This document shows, one piece after another, positions 34,647 through 43,836 of a stretch of 64,000 bases of DNA. The DNA comes from an uncultured Muribaculaceae bacterium (GTDB lineage Bacteria > Bacteroidota > Bacteroidia > Bacteroidales > Muribaculaceae). Below the pieces are notes generated by a model that was not told the DNA's origin, made no database searches, and was given only the letters and a program-made list of their open reading frames with translations. The DNA is taken from assembly GCA_910587425.1 (NCBI GenBank), contig CAJUKU010000006.1:92436-156435 (forward strand), read 5' to 3'. Numbering within the stretch: position 1 is the stretch's first letter; every line of letters begins with the position of its first letter. Both the position numbers and the translations under genes were made by a program.

Positions 34647-37058
34647 TCAGTCGGCGAGTTCGTCGAGCAGCGCTAAATTCAGCACTTCGTCAAGCTCGCG
34701 GACATAATGCACGTTGAGTCCGGTGAGGTAGTGCGCGGGGATCACATCGACATCCTTGCGGTTAGCCTCCGGAAGCACCACATCGGTAATGCCGGCACGC
34801 TTAGCCGCGAGTATTTTTTCCTTGACACCTCCGATGGGTAGCACGCGTCCGCGCAGCGTAAGCTCGCCTGTCATGGCGATGCGCTGGCGCACTTTGCGGC
34901 GGGTGAGGGCAGACACTATCGCAGTCGCCATGGTGATTCCCGCAGAAGGACCATCCTTCGGGATAGCACCTTCGGGAACATGTATGTGCAGGTTGCGGTC
35001 TGTGAGAACCGAGGGGTCAACACCGATACGCTCTGCATTGGCGCGGACATGCTGCAGGGCAATAGTCGCCGATTCCTTCATGACATCACCGAGGTTGCCG
35101 GTGAGGGTGAGTTTCTCGCCTTTTGTGGGCGATAGGGATGCCTCGACACAGAGCACGCATCCACCGGCGGCTGTCCATGCAAGTCCGGTGACCACTCCGG
35201 CATGTCGGTTGTCCTCATACCTCTCCTTAATATATGTGGCAGGTCCGAGAAGCTCGTTGAGGTGGTTAGGCTCAATGGGGCGCTGCCATGTGCGTCCGCT
35301 GACCTTGCGCAGCACTACCTTTCTGACGAGCGATGCGAGCTGTTTCTCAAGCTGGCGAACACCGCTCTCGGAGGTGTATGTCTCTATGAGTTCGGCTATG
35401 GCATTATCGGTGATCTGCATCGTCGACGCATCAAGTCCCGCCTCCTTTATGAGGCGTGGCAACAGGTGACGCTTTGCAATCTCGATTTTCTCCTCAGGGA
35501 GGTAACCGGAGATTTCTATGATCTCCATGCGGTCGAGCAGGGGAGATGGTATGGATGACAGGGTGTTTGCTGTAGCGATGAAGAGCACTTTCGACAGGTC
35601 GAAGTCAACATCCACGTAATTGTCGTGGAAACGGCAGTTCTGTTCCGGATCAAGAACCTCGAGCAAGGCTGCCGAGGGATCACCCTTGAAGTCGCTTCCG
35701 ATCTTGTCGATCTCGTCAAGCAGCAGCACCGGGTTGGATGCTCCGCAGCGGCGCAGTGCGTCGATGATTCGTCCGGGCATAGCTCCTATATATGTGCGGC
35801 GGTGACCGCGGATCTCAGCCTCGTCGTGCAGACCTCCGAGCGCAACACGCTTATATTTTCTGCCGAGTGCCCTGGCGATTGATTGCCCGAGTGATGTCTT
35901 TCCGACACCGGGTGCGCCGACAAGGCACAGTATAGGGGCGTGCCCACCCGGTGCGTTTATGAGCAGCGCTATCTGTTCGAGTATGCGCTCCTTGACTTTT
36001 TCAAGCCCGTAGTGTTCAGCCTCAAGAGTGTCCTCAGCCTGTTTTATATCCTGATTCAGGGTGTCTTCCTTACCCCATGGGAGATCGGTGAGAAGCTCGA
36101 GGTAAGATAGCAGCACCGAGTAGTCGGGGCTCTGCGGGGCGATGCGTCCGAGCTTCGAGCATTCGCGCTCGAAAGTCTCCTTTACATCGTCGGGCATCGG
36201 GAGTGCCGCAGCTTTCTTACGCAGCTTGTCCATGTCGGCTTCCGGTCCCTCATCGCCGTACAACTCCTGGCGGATGCTTTCCATCTGCTGCTGCAGGAAT
36301 GCGTTACGCTGTTGCTGCGACAGTGCATGACTGGTGCGCTCGCCGATCTCGCGGGCAAGCCCTATGAGCTGTTCGTTATGCTTTAGCGCCTCCAGGAGGT
36401 TTATGCCCCTGGGCTTCACCTTGGGTTCACGCAGCAACTCGATCTTTTTTGCGGCACTTACGGGTGCGTTGGTAGCTACATAATTGATCAGCAGGGCAGG
36501 TTGCTCTATCTGGCGTATGTTGTATTCGAGCTCCGCGGGTGCGTTAGCCATCGATTTCAGCATTTCAAGAGCGGTTTCCTTCACTGTCGAAGCCAATGCC
36601 TCGACCTCGGTATCGCTCTTGCGGGGATTCGGCTCATGGATTGTCTTGACCTGTGCGGCAAGAGCTATGCGTGGATCTGTAGGCTCGGCAGCGGCTATGA
36701 TCTTGAATTTGTCGCGTGCGCGGACAAGTGCGGTCACAGGTGCGCCGGGTAGTTCGAGTATCTTGACAATATCAGCCACGACGCCTATATCCTCAAGGTC
36801 GTCGGGAATTGTGGGCGACTCGGTTTTGGGATCTTTCTGACAGACCACACCGATCGCTAACGATTTCTCCTCGGCAGCACGTGCGGTGTCAATACTCGTC
36901 TGGCGCCCGAGGTGTATGGGGTAGGTCACACCGGGAAACAGCACAAGGTCGCGTGTCGGGAGAATCGGCAATGAATCCGTATCGACAAGGCATTTATCTT
37001 TAGGCATTGCAATCTCCAGGTGCGAGAGGCTTTCCGCCTGCTCATTATTCTTCTTCAT
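34647..37058 (-). CDS. lon: ATP-dependent protease Lon
   Basis: 803 residues with the complete bacterial Lon order: N-terminal substrate domain (LPILPTRDLVLFPGVTYPI), AAA+ module with Walker A GAPGVGKTSLGQSIARALG near residue 380 and Walker B/sensor (VLLLDEIDKIGSDFKGDPS), and the Ser/Lys protease domain. The catalytic Ser lies in PKDGPSAGITMATA near residue 703 and the Lys in GGVKEKILAAKRAG near 745. It degrades misfolded and regulatory proteins in the cytoplasm. A minus-strand TATCTTTG (37157-37164) gives a leader of about 90 bases; no heat-shock promoter was recognised. Confidence 0.97.
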   Translation of the reverse strand: MKKNNEQAESLSHLEIAMPKDKCLVDTDSLPILPTRDLVLFPGVTYPIHLGRQTSIDTARAAEEKSLAIGVVCQKDPKTESPTIPDDLEDIGVVADIVKILELPGAPVTALVRARDKFKIIAAAEPTDPRIALAAQVKTIHEPNPRKSDTEVEALASTVKETALEMLKSMANAPAELEYNIRQIEQPALLINYVATNAPVSAAKKIELLREPKVKPRGINLLEALKHNEQLIGLAREIGERTSHALSQQQRNAFLQQQMESIRQELYGDEGPEADMDKLRKKAAALPMPDDVKETFERECSKLGRIAPQSPDYSVLLSYLELLTDLPWGKEDTLNQDIKQAEDTLEAEHYGLEKVKERILEQIALLINAPGGHAPILCLVGAPGVGKTSLGQSIARALGRKYKRVALGGLHDEAEIRGHRRTYIGAMPGRIIDALRRCGASNPVLLLDEIDKIGSDFKGDPSAALLEVLDPEQNCRFHDNYVDVDFDLSKVLFIATANTLSSIPSPLLDRMEIIEISGYLPEEKIEIAKRHLLPRLIKEAGLDASTMQITDNAIAELIETYTSESGVRQLEKQLASLVRKVVLRKVSGRTWQRPIEPNHLNELLGPATYIKERYEDNRHAGVVTGLAWTAAGGCVLCVEASLSPTKGEKLTLTGNLGDVMKESATIALQHVRANAERIGVDPSVLTDRNLHIHVPEGAIPKDGPSAGITMATAIVSALTRRKVRQRIAMTGELTLRGRVLPIGGVKEKILAAKRAGITDVVLPEANRKDVDVIPAHYLTGLNVHYVRELDEVLNLALLDELAD

Positions 37059-37156
37059 TATATAATGTCAGTGTGATTACTATATGGCGGGTCGTGAAAA
37101 TCTCATGATCCGCTTAAAAACAGATGCCGTTCAACACGGCTCGCTAATTGAAAGTG

Positions 37157-37228
37157 CAAAGATAATGCCAAACTGCCACACATGCCGTAAAAAACTTTGT
37201 AAAAATACATAACCGCCTGTCAGGCGGT
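37157..37228. promoter_or_regulatory. lon -7 element and a nearby 17-base palindrome
   Basis: Minus strand TATCTTTG (37157-37164) is the only good -7 candidate for lon; its -33 box is poor. Upstream of it lies ACCGCCTG-T-CAGGCGGT (37212-37228), perfect 8-base arms around one base. The 376-base gap 37059-37434 also holds the fusA2 control sites and otherwise nothing recognised. Confidence 0.45.
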
Positions 37229-37262
37229 GCGCTCCGGGCGCATGTATTCACGGATATGGGGA

Positions 37263-37284
37263 AAATATGTTGTGTAACATATTT
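37263..37284. promoter_or_regulatory. 22-base perfect palindrome upstream of fusA2 (CRP/Cur-like site candidate)
   Basis: AAATATGTT (37263-37271), GTGT, AACATATTT (37276-37284): two perfect 9-base arms. It ends 5 bases before the -33 box of the fusA2 promoter, the position expected for a CRP-type activator. In Bacteroides thetaiotaomicron fusA2 is reported to be activated by the CRP-like regulator Cur, so this is the obvious candidate site; the match to Cur's motif is not verified. Confidence 0.6.
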
Positions 37285-37289
37285 CCTGA

Positions 37290-37321
37290 TTGTCCCGGAT
37301 TGTGATATTTTTATTAATTTG
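37290..37321 (+). promoter_or_regulatory. Promoter of fusA2
   Basis: TTG (37290-37292), 21 bases, then TTAATTTG (37314-37321), one base off TAnnTTTG. The leader would be about 107 bases. A weak -7 box beside an activator site is the expected design for an activated promoter. Confidence 0.55.
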
Positions 37322-37434
37322 CGGCGGTGAAACGGTAGAAAACCGCAGGTTTGTAATGGCTGACGTAGTGACGTCGCCGGATCAGTGGTCGCTATCGGTT
37401 TGTAACAGAAATTCTTACTTCTAAAACTAATAAC

Positions 37435-39591
37435 ATGAAGGTTTACCAGACCAACGAAATCAAGAACATCGCCCTTCTCGGCAGCAAGGGCTCGGGTAAA
37501 ACCACACTCGCCGAAGCTATGCTCTACGAGTGTGGCGTTATAAAACGACGCGGCACAGTTGAGGCAGGCTCAACCGTCAGCGACTACTTCCCGGTAGAGA
37601 AGGAGTACGGCTACTCGGTGTTCTCCACCATCTTCTACGCCGAATTCCTCGGCAAAAAGCTCAACGTGATCGACTGCCCCGGTGCCGACGACTTCGTAGG
37701 CAACGCTATCACAGCTCTCAACGTCACTGATACAGGTGTCATCCTCATCGACTCGCAGTATGGAGTAGAGGTGGGCACACAGAACATATTCCGCACTTGC
37801 GCTTCGCTACGCAAGCCTGTCATCTTCGCCCTCAATCAGCTTGACGGTGAAAAAGCCGATTACGACAACGTGATCGAGCAGATGCGTGAGGTGTTCGGCA
37901 ACAAGATCGTCACCATCCAGTATCCGCTCAATGCAGGTCCGGGATTCAACGCCATGATCGACGTGCTCCTCATGAAGAAGTACTCATGGGGTCCTGATGG
38001 TGGTGTGCCCACTATCGAGGATATACCTGCCGAGGAGATGGAAAAGGCACGCGAGCTTCATCAGCAGCTTGTCGAGGCAGCCGCCGAGAACGACGAGACT
38101 CTCATGGAAAAATTCTTCGAGCAGGGTCATCTCACAGAGGATGAGATGCGCGAAGGTATCCGCAAAGGTCTGGTAGACCGCTCCGTGTTCCCGGTATTCT
38201 GTGTGAGCGCGCTCAAGGATATGGGTGTGCGCCGCATGATGGAATTCCTCGGCAATGTAGTGCCTTTCGTTGACGATATGCCCGCTCCCGTAAATACTGC
38301 CGGTGAAGAGGTCAAGCCCGATTCCGACGGTCCTCTCAGCCTGTACATGTTCAAGACTACCGTAGAGCCGCATATCGGTGAGGTCAGCTACTTCAAGGTT
38401 ATGTCGGGCACGCTTACTCCGGGTGTGGATCTTGACAACGTCAGCCGTGGCAACAAGGAACGCATCGCCCAGATATTCTGTGTGTGTGGTCAGATCAAGA
38501 CGCAGGTCGACAAGCTCTGTGCCGGTGATATAGGTGCAACGGTGAAGCTCAAGGACGCACGTACCGGCAATACTCTCGATGCCAAGGGCTGCGACTATGC
38601 GTTTGACTTCATCAAGTTCCCCGCTCCGAAATATTCGCGCGCAATACGTCCTGTCACCGAGGCTGATGCTGAGAAACTCAGCACCATACTGACGCGTATG
38701 CACGAGGAGGATCCGACATGGGAAGTTGAGATGTCGAAGGAGCTCAAGCAGACAATCCTTTCGGGACAGGGTGAGTTCCACCTCCGCACGCTCAAATGGC
38801 GTGTAGAGAACAACGATAAACTGCCTATCATATTCGAGGAACCGAAGATACCTTACCGCGAGACTATCACCAAAGCCGCCCGTGCCGACTATCGCCATAA
38901 GAAGCAGTCGGGTGGTGCAGGGCAGTTCGGCGAGGTTCATCTAATAATCGAGCCATATACAGAAGGAATGCCGGCTCCCGACACCTACCGCTTCGGCAAC
39001 CAGGAGTTCAAGATGAATGTGCGCGACACACAGGAGATTCCTCTGGAATGGGGTGGCAAGCTTGTGGTATGCAACTGTATCGTAGGCGGCGCTATCGACG
39101 CACGCTTCATCCCGGCGATTGTGAAAGGTCTGATGGACCGCATGGAGCAGGGACCGCTCACCGGCTCGTATGCCCGCGATGTACGCGTATGTATCTACGA
39201 CGGTAAGATGCACCCGGTTGACTCGAACGAGATCTCGTTCCGTCTTGCCGGACGCAACGCATTCAGCGAGGCATTCCGCAATGCCGGTCCGAAGATTCTC
39301 GAGCCTGTCTACGACGTTGAGGTGATGGTGCCTGGCGATGTAATGGGCGACGTAATGAGCGATCTGCAGGGCAGACGCGCCATTATCATGGGCATGTCGA
39401 GCGAGAACGGTTTCGAGAAACTTATCGCCAAAGTGCCTCTGAAGGAGATGTCGAGCTATTCGACAGCCCTCAGCTCGATCACCGGCGGACGCTCGTCGTT
39501 CACCATGAAGTTCGCAGGCTACGAGCTCGTTCCTTCTGATGTTCAGGATCGTCTGCTCAAGGATTACGCCGAGAAGAATACCGACGAATAA
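37435..39591 (+). CDS. fusA2: EF-G2-like translation elongation factor with altered GTPase motifs
   Basis: 718 residues with all EF-G domains. The G domain differs from canonical EF-G at the motifs that make GTP hydrolysis work: G1 is GSKGSGKTT (residues about 16-24); G3 is DCPGADDF (80-87), so the catalytic His of the usual DTPGHVDF is Ala84; and G4 is NQLD (134-137) instead of NKMD. Later domains keep strong similarity (GEFHLRTLKWRVENNDK, FRLAGRNAFSEAFRNAGPKI, PLKEMSSYSTALSSITGGRS). This is the pattern of Bacteroides EF-G2, reported to translocate without GTP hydrolysis and to be needed for gut colonisation. A housekeeping fusA should exist elsewhere. It has its own promoter and terminator. 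Confidence 0.9.
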   Translation: MKVYQTNEIKNIALLGSKGSGKTTLAEAMLYECGVIKRRGTVEAGSTVSDYFPVEKEYGYSVFSTIFYAEFLGKKLNVIDCPGADDFVGNAITALNVTDTGVILIDSQYGVEVGTQNIFRTCASLRKPVIFALNQLDGEKADYDNVIEQMREVFGNKIVTIQYPLNAGPGFNAMIDVLLMKKYSWGPDGGVPTIEDIPAEEMEKARELHQQLVEAAAENDETLMEKFFEQGHLTEDEMREGIRKGLVDRSVFPVFCVSALKDMGVRRMMEFLGNVVPFVDDMPAPVNTAGEEVKPDSDGPLSLYMFKTTVEPHIGEVSYFKVMSGTLTPGVDLDNVSRGNKERIAQIFCVCGQIKTQVDKLCAGDIGATVKLKDARTGNTLDAKGCDYAFDFIKFPAPKYSRAIRPVTEADAEKLSTILTRMHEEDPTWEVEMSKELKQTILSGQGEFHLRTLKWRVENNDKLPIIFEEPKIPYRETITKAARADYRHKKQSGGAGQFGEVHLIIEPYTEGMPAPDTYRFGNQEFKMNVRDTQEIPLEWGGKLVVCNCIVGGAIDARFIPAIVKGLMDRMEQGPLTGSYARDVRVCIYDGKMHPVDSNEISFRLAGRNAFSEAFRNAGPKILEPVYDVEVMVPGDVMGDVMSDLQGRRAIIMGMSSENGFEKLIAKVPLKEMSSYSTALSSITGGRSSFTMKFAGYELVPSDVQDRLLKDYAEKNTDE

Positions 39592-39647
39592 CCCATCCCA
39601 TAGCATGATGGCTCAATGATCACTCTCTGATCCATCGTGAAATATAA

Positions 39648-39690
39648 TACAACAGAGCCAGTGACCCGGATAGTCACTGGCTCTGTTGTA
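39648..39690. terminator. Bidirectional terminator between fusA2 and the cupin operon
   Basis: Perfect 18-base stem (39648-39665 with 39673-39690; core CAGAGCCAGTGAC) with a 7-base loop, between two convergent genes. It is the longest stem in the window. Confidence 0.9.
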
Positions 39691-39705
39691 TATAATCATT
39701 GGTTA

Positions 39706-40044
39706 TCAGATATAATCTTCGCGGTGAGGAGTAAATACGTCGACAACTTCTCCACCTTCGATAACCTCGAAGGAATGTGGTGTACCGCCTGGGATCGCAT
39801 AAGAGTCGCCCGGATACATTGTCACATCCAATCTATCGTCGCCTTCCACAATCAGGCGGTATTTGCCCGAAATGACGTAACCGCACTGTTCGTGTGGGTG
39901 TGTATGCAGTGTGGCGAAGTTGCCTTTCACATAATTCATTTTTGTCACCATAGATCTTTCTCCGACGGCAAGAGAATCAAGGTCGACCCCCTTGAAAGTC
40001 TTTTTCAACGCATCTTCGCGTCGTACGAATACTTTGGTTTTCAT
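39706..40044 (-). CDS. Small single-domain cupin
   Basis: 112 residues folding as one double-stranded beta-helix. Motif 1 is HTHPHEQCGYVISGKYRL with His residues and Glu for a metal; motif 2 is PGDSYAIPGGTPHSFEV. Proteins of this size bind small ligands or metals, or act as isomerases or dioxygenases; no substrate can be named. It follows the MarR-GNAT gene by 12 bases and so should share its MarR-type control. Ends at a strong bidirectional terminator. Confidence 0.88.
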   Translation of the reverse strand: MKTKVFVRREDALKKTFKGVDLDSLAVGERSMVTKMNYVKGNFATLHTHPHEQCGYVISGKYRLIVEGDDRLDVTMYPGDSYAIPGGTPHSFEVIEGGEVVDVFTPHREDYI

Positions 40045-40056
40045 ATACGTTTTGTG

Positions 40057-41013
40057 TCAGATTGATAATTCCATCTGAATATCTCCACGGGCATAGGCGG
40101 GATGATATTCGGGGAGTTCCCGGAATCCAAGTTTGCGGTACAACGCTATGGCTGGTTTCAGCCTCGTGTTGCTTTCGAGAAATACCGTATCGGCACCAAG
40201 CTCCCGCGCCTTATTTATCACTGCATCACACAGACGGCGACCGATGCCCTTTCTCTGTATCGAACTGTTGACTGCGAGTTTCGCCAGTTCGTAATTGTAC
40301 GGTGAATCATCCGGCATGGGACATAATGCGCATACACCAACAGGGAAGCCGTTGTATAAAGCCACGAAAATGTGTCCTCCCTTTTCCAAAATATGTGTTT
40401 CGGGATTTTCAAGCACCTCGATATCGTGGGGCTCCAGTTCCCAATACTGTTCAATCCATTTACGGTTGAGTTCGTAGAACGCTTTTTTGTATTGAGGCTG
40501 ATACTCTACAATTTCTATCTCAGAGCGCTCGCGTTGTTCCTTTATCTCGCGAACACGTTCAAGCAGGGACTTTCGTCCGAGGGCACGTTCCCAGTCGGCT
40601 ATGGCAGCCCACAGGTCGTTGTCGCACTCCGCCGATATCTGTTCGACAGCTCTCTCTACGTCGCGCAGCTCTGCGATCAGTTCCTGCGAAAGACTTTTTC
40701 CGTATTCTGTCAAGGTTATAAGTGTGCAACGGCGGTCGGTATCGCAATCCACCTCTGTGATTATCTCTGCCTTTATCATCTCCTTGACAATGGTGCTTAC
40801 AGACGGGTGCGACTGCCCGATTTCTTTTGCTATTGAAGTGACGCTTTTCGGCTGCTCGTCAGTAAGTGAATAGAATACCGGAAACCATTTCGGTTTTATT
40901 TCAATTCCGTAGAGCCCATATATGCAGGATGCGTTGCGTGTCAACGTCTCGGTCAGTACGCGGAGTCGGCTGCCTATCGCCATTTTGCCGGTGCGTTCGT
41001 AGAAGTCCATCAT
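40057..41013 (-). CDS. Fusion of MarR-type regulator and GNAT acetyltransferase
   Basis: 318 residues. Residues about 1-150 form a MarR winged helix (SVTSIAKEIGQSHPSVSTIV, then TDRRCTLITLTEYGKSL); residues about 165-318 form a GNAT domain (KLAVNSSIQRKGIGRRLCDA is the acetyl-CoA loop; LGADTVFLESNTRLKPA; the LYRKLGF motif). The fusion is a known architecture in which the regulator may sense or acetylate a small molecule. A perfect 20-base operator overlaps its own promoter, as expected for autoregulation. The downstream cupin is probably in the same operon. Two adjacent ATGs (41013 and 41010) are equivalent starts. Confidence 0.9.
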   Translation of the reverse strand: MMDFYERTGKMAIGSRLRVLTETLTRNASCIYGLYGIEIKPKWFPVFYSLTDEQPKSVTSIAKEIGQSHPSVSTIVKEMIKAEIITEVDCDTDRRCTLITLTEYGKSLSQELIAELRDVERAVEQISAECDNDLWAAIADWERALGRKSLLERVREIKEQRERSEIEIVEYQPQYKKAFYELNRKWIEQYWELEPHDIEVLENPETHILEKGGHIFVALYNGFPVGVCALCPMPDDSPYNYELAKLAVNSSIQRKGIGRRLCDAVINKARELGADTVFLESNTRLKPAIALYRKLGFRELPEYHPAYARGDIQMELSI

Positions 41014-41032
41014 ATCTTGTTTGTGTTATGAG

Positions 41033-41079
41033 TTGCGTAATTGATTACGCAAAATTACGGATTATTTTGATATCTCAAA
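41033..41079 (-). promoter_or_regulatory. Promoter and MarR-type operator of the MarR-GNAT/cupin operon
   Basis: Minus strand TTTG (41076-41079), 18 bases, TAATTTTG (41050-41057). A perfect palindrome TTGCGTAAT-TG-ATTACGCAA (41033-41052) overlaps the end of the -7 box and the start of transcription, an ideal repressor position and typical MarR-site length. Confidence 0.8.
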
Positions 41080-41194
41080 AATTCTGCGGAAAATTTGTTC
41101 CCATGGTGCCGGGTTGCAAATGACGGCTGCTGACGAGGCTGCCGACGATGGTTGCGGAAGCCCATAATTTTGCAGGATAACAGTGGTGTCATAA

Positions 41195-41202
41195 TAATTT
41201 TG
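41195..41202 (+). promoter_or_regulatory. -7 element for the YfhO-like gene
   Basis: TAATTTTG, 72 bases before the ATG; a second identical element lies at 41165-41172. Neither has a clear TTTG box at the right distance, so which one is used is unknown. Confidence 0.4.
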
Positions 41203-41274
41203 TAATTTTACGGAAATTTTCCGGAACAGACGAGTGCCCCGGTAATTATTGATTCAGACCAGTCCAATATCAGA

Positions 41275-43836
41275 ATGGAACAGATTAAGGAATTCATAAA
41301 AAGTCGCCGTTTTCTCGGCGCGCTGGCATCCATAGCCATAATAGCATTCATATCCCTGGCATATTTTTATCCTGATGCCATGCAGGGGAATGTGTTGCGT
41401 CAGCACGATATGCAGCAGGGTCTTGCCAACGGGCACGAAGCTGAGGCGTTCCAGCAAGCCACAGGTGAGACGACCCGTTGGACCAACTCTCTGTTTTCAG
41501 GAATGCCGACATTCCAGATAGCACCATCCTACCCTTCCGATTCACTGTTTTCGTGGATCAACACCGTAATGGGGCTCGGATTGCCTCAACCTGCAAATCT
41601 GGTGGCTATGATGGCTATCGGTTTCTTCATCCTTCTGATGGCGATGCGAATGCGATGGTATGTGGCTCTCATAGGCGCGGTAGCTTATGCTTTCTCATCA
41701 TATTTCATAATAATTATCGGAGCAGGGCATATATGGAAGTTCGTGACGCTCGCATACGTTCCGCCGACAATAGCCGGTGTGCTTCTCTGCTACAGAGGTC
41801 ACTATCTATCGGGCGGCGCTCTCGCATCGTTCTTCGCCATGATGCAGATCGCGGCAAATCATGTGCAGATGTCGTATTATTTCGCCATTGTAATAGCCAT
41901 AGTGGCTGTGGCATATCTATGCCAGGCAATCCGTAACGGATCATGGCAGAGATGGCTCAAGGCTACCGGGGTGCTCATTGTCGCTGCCGGACTCGCCGTT
42001 GGTGCCAATCTGCCGTCGCTATACAATACGTACGAATACTCGTCGCAGACCATGCGCGGCTCGCATTCCGAATTGTCGCAACCGACCGATGCCTCTAACC
42101 GCACATCGGGTCTTGACCGCGACTATATCACCCAGTACAGCTACGGGCGTTCGGAATCGTTCTCGCTCCTGATACCCAACATCAAGGGTGGTGCTTCCGT
42201 AAAGCCTGAGAAGGGCTCAAACCGTATGATGAATCTGTCGGAACTTTCCGATGCAAAGGATCTTGTCAATTCAGGCAAAATCGGTGCGCAGGAAGCGCAG
42301 TATCTTGAGTATATGAGCCAGTATTTCGGCGAACCGGAGGGTACGAATGGACCTGTCTATGTCGGAGCGCTTATAGTCGCGCTGTTCCTCTTGGGCTGTG
42401 CGATAGTGCGCGGTCCGCTGAAGTGGGCTCTTGTTATAGCTACAATACTATCGATACTGCTCGCACTGGGTAGGAACTGCATGTGGCTTACGGATCTGTT
42501 TATCGATTATGTGCCGATGTACAGCAAATTCCGCACGGTCGAGAGCATTCTGGTGATCGCTGAGTTCACAATGCCGCTGCTCGCTGCTATGGCGTTGCAG
42601 AAACTGATATCGGAGAGCGATGCCTGGAACCGCTACCGCAAGGCTATATTATGGAGCTTCGGAATAGTGCTGTTCTTCTGCCTCCTTGGAATCGTAGCTC
42701 CGGGAATGTACGGCTCGGCAATCTCCGACAACGACCGTCAGATTGATGCCATGATCTCGCAGAGCCTCATATCACAGGGCTATCCGGCAGATGTGGCACG
42801 CACTTTCAGTCTTTCCAATCCTACGATATATTCCGCCGTTACCAATCTGCGCGAATCTATGGTATCGACCGATGCAATGCGGAGCTTCCTGTTTGTTGCG
42901 GCAGGTTTCTGTGTCCTTGTGCTGTTCTTCCGCCGCAAGACAGGACTGGCTGTCACGGTATCACTTCTCGGTCTGCTGATCGCCGGCGACCTTGTGACTG
43001 TCAATAAGCGCTACCTTGATACGGAAAGTTTCGTGCCTAAACAGCTCTCGACCGGAGAACCGTTCCCGATGACTGATGCCGACCGTCTGATACTTGCCGA
43101 CACGACGGCACACTACCGCGTTATGGATATCCCGCGTTTCGCACAGGCTGCTCCATCTTATCGCCATAAGGCTATCGGAGGCTACCATGCGGCAAAACTG
43201 ACAAGGTATCAGGATCTGATCTCGCGTCACCTTAATAATTTCCAGACAGGAAATGCCTCCGATGCCGACTGGCAGGTGCTTGACATGCTGAATGCACGTT
43301 ATATAATAGCTCCCGACGGACAGGTGCATCTAAACGACGAGGCGTTCGGCAACGCTTGGTTTGTTGATGGCATTGAATATGTGAGCACTCCAGATGAAGA
43401 GATGAATGCGCTCTCCATGCTTCCTCTTGACTCTATCGCGGTCGCCGACAAGCGGTTTGAACCTATACTCGGAAAAGCTACCGCGCCTGCTGTTGGCGAC
43501 ACAATATTCCTTACCTCCTATGCGCCAAACCGTCTGACATATCATGCCCGGACGGCGCAGGGAGCGGTGGCGGTATTCTCCGAGGTATATTTCCCCTGGG
43601 GATGGCAGGCGACGGTCGACGATACTCCGGTTGATATAGCCCGTGTGGACTATCTGCTGCGTGCACTGCGTCTTGCTCCCGGCAGTCATACTGTGGAAAT
43701 GGTGTTTGATCCGCGCTCCATACGGACCACCTCAACCGTAGCCTATATCTCAATCATATTGATTTATCTGATCATGGCAGGTGCGATCGCATTCAGCGTG
43801 GCGCGCATTGCTGTCGGCGAGCAGAAGCAGAAGTGA
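41275..43836 (+). CDS. YfhO-family polytopic membrane protein
   Basis: 853 residues. Many hydrophobic segments are spread from residue 14 (FLGALASIAIIAFISLAYFY) to the last one (VAYISIILIYLIMAGAIAFS near 820-840), with large outside loops, the second containing the conserved LPSLYNTYEYS. This pattern and the C-terminal FSEVYFPWGWQATVD belong to the YfhO family, seen as a glycosyltransferase-like membrane protein (GT-C related) in Firmicutes lipoteichoic acid modification. In Bacteroidetes its substrate is not known. The next gene overlaps its stop codon (TGATG). Confidence 0.8.
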   Translation: MEQIKEFIKSRRFLGALASIAIIAFISLAYFYPDAMQGNVLRQHDMQQGLANGHEAEAFQQATGETTRWTNSLFSGMPTFQIAPSYPSDSLFSWINTVMGLGLPQPANLVAMMAIGFFILLMAMRMRWYVALIGAVAYAFSSYFIIIIGAGHIWKFVTLAYVPPTIAGVLLCYRGHYLSGGALASFFAMMQIAANHVQMSYYFAIVIAIVAVAYLCQAIRNGSWQRWLKATGVLIVAAGLAVGANLPSLYNTYEYSSQTMRGSHSELSQPTDASNRTSGLDRDYITQYSYGRSESFSLLIPNIKGGASVKPEKGSNRMMNLSELSDAKDLVNSGKIGAQEAQYLEYMSQYFGEPEGTNGPVYVGALIVALFLLGCAIVRGPLKWALVIATILSILLALGRNCMWLTDLFIDYVPMYSKFRTVESILVIAEFTMPLLAAMALQKLISESDAWNRYRKAILWSFGIVLFFCLLGIVAPGMYGSAISDNDRQIDAMISQSLISQGYPADVARTFSLSNPTIYSAVTNLRESMVSTDAMRSFLFVAAGFCVLVLFFRRKTGLAVTVSLLGLLIAGDLVTVNKRYLDTESFVPKQLSTGEPFPMTDADRLILADTTAHYRVMDIPRFAQAAPSYRHKAIGGYHAAKLTRYQDLISRHLNNFQTGNASDADWQVLDMLNARYIIAPDGQVHLNDEAFGNAWFVDGIEYVSTPDEEMNALSMLPLDSIAVADKRFEPILGKATAPAVGDTIFLTSYAPNRLTYHARTAQGAVAVFSEVYFPWGWQATVDDTPVDIARVDYLLRALRLAPGSHTVEMVFDPRSIRTTSTVAYISIILIYLIMAGAIAFSVARIAVGEQKQK

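Noticed and set aside
37984..38940. 318-codon minus-strand frame inside fusA2
   Set aside because: Antisense shadow of a strongly conserved gene; no domain recognised.
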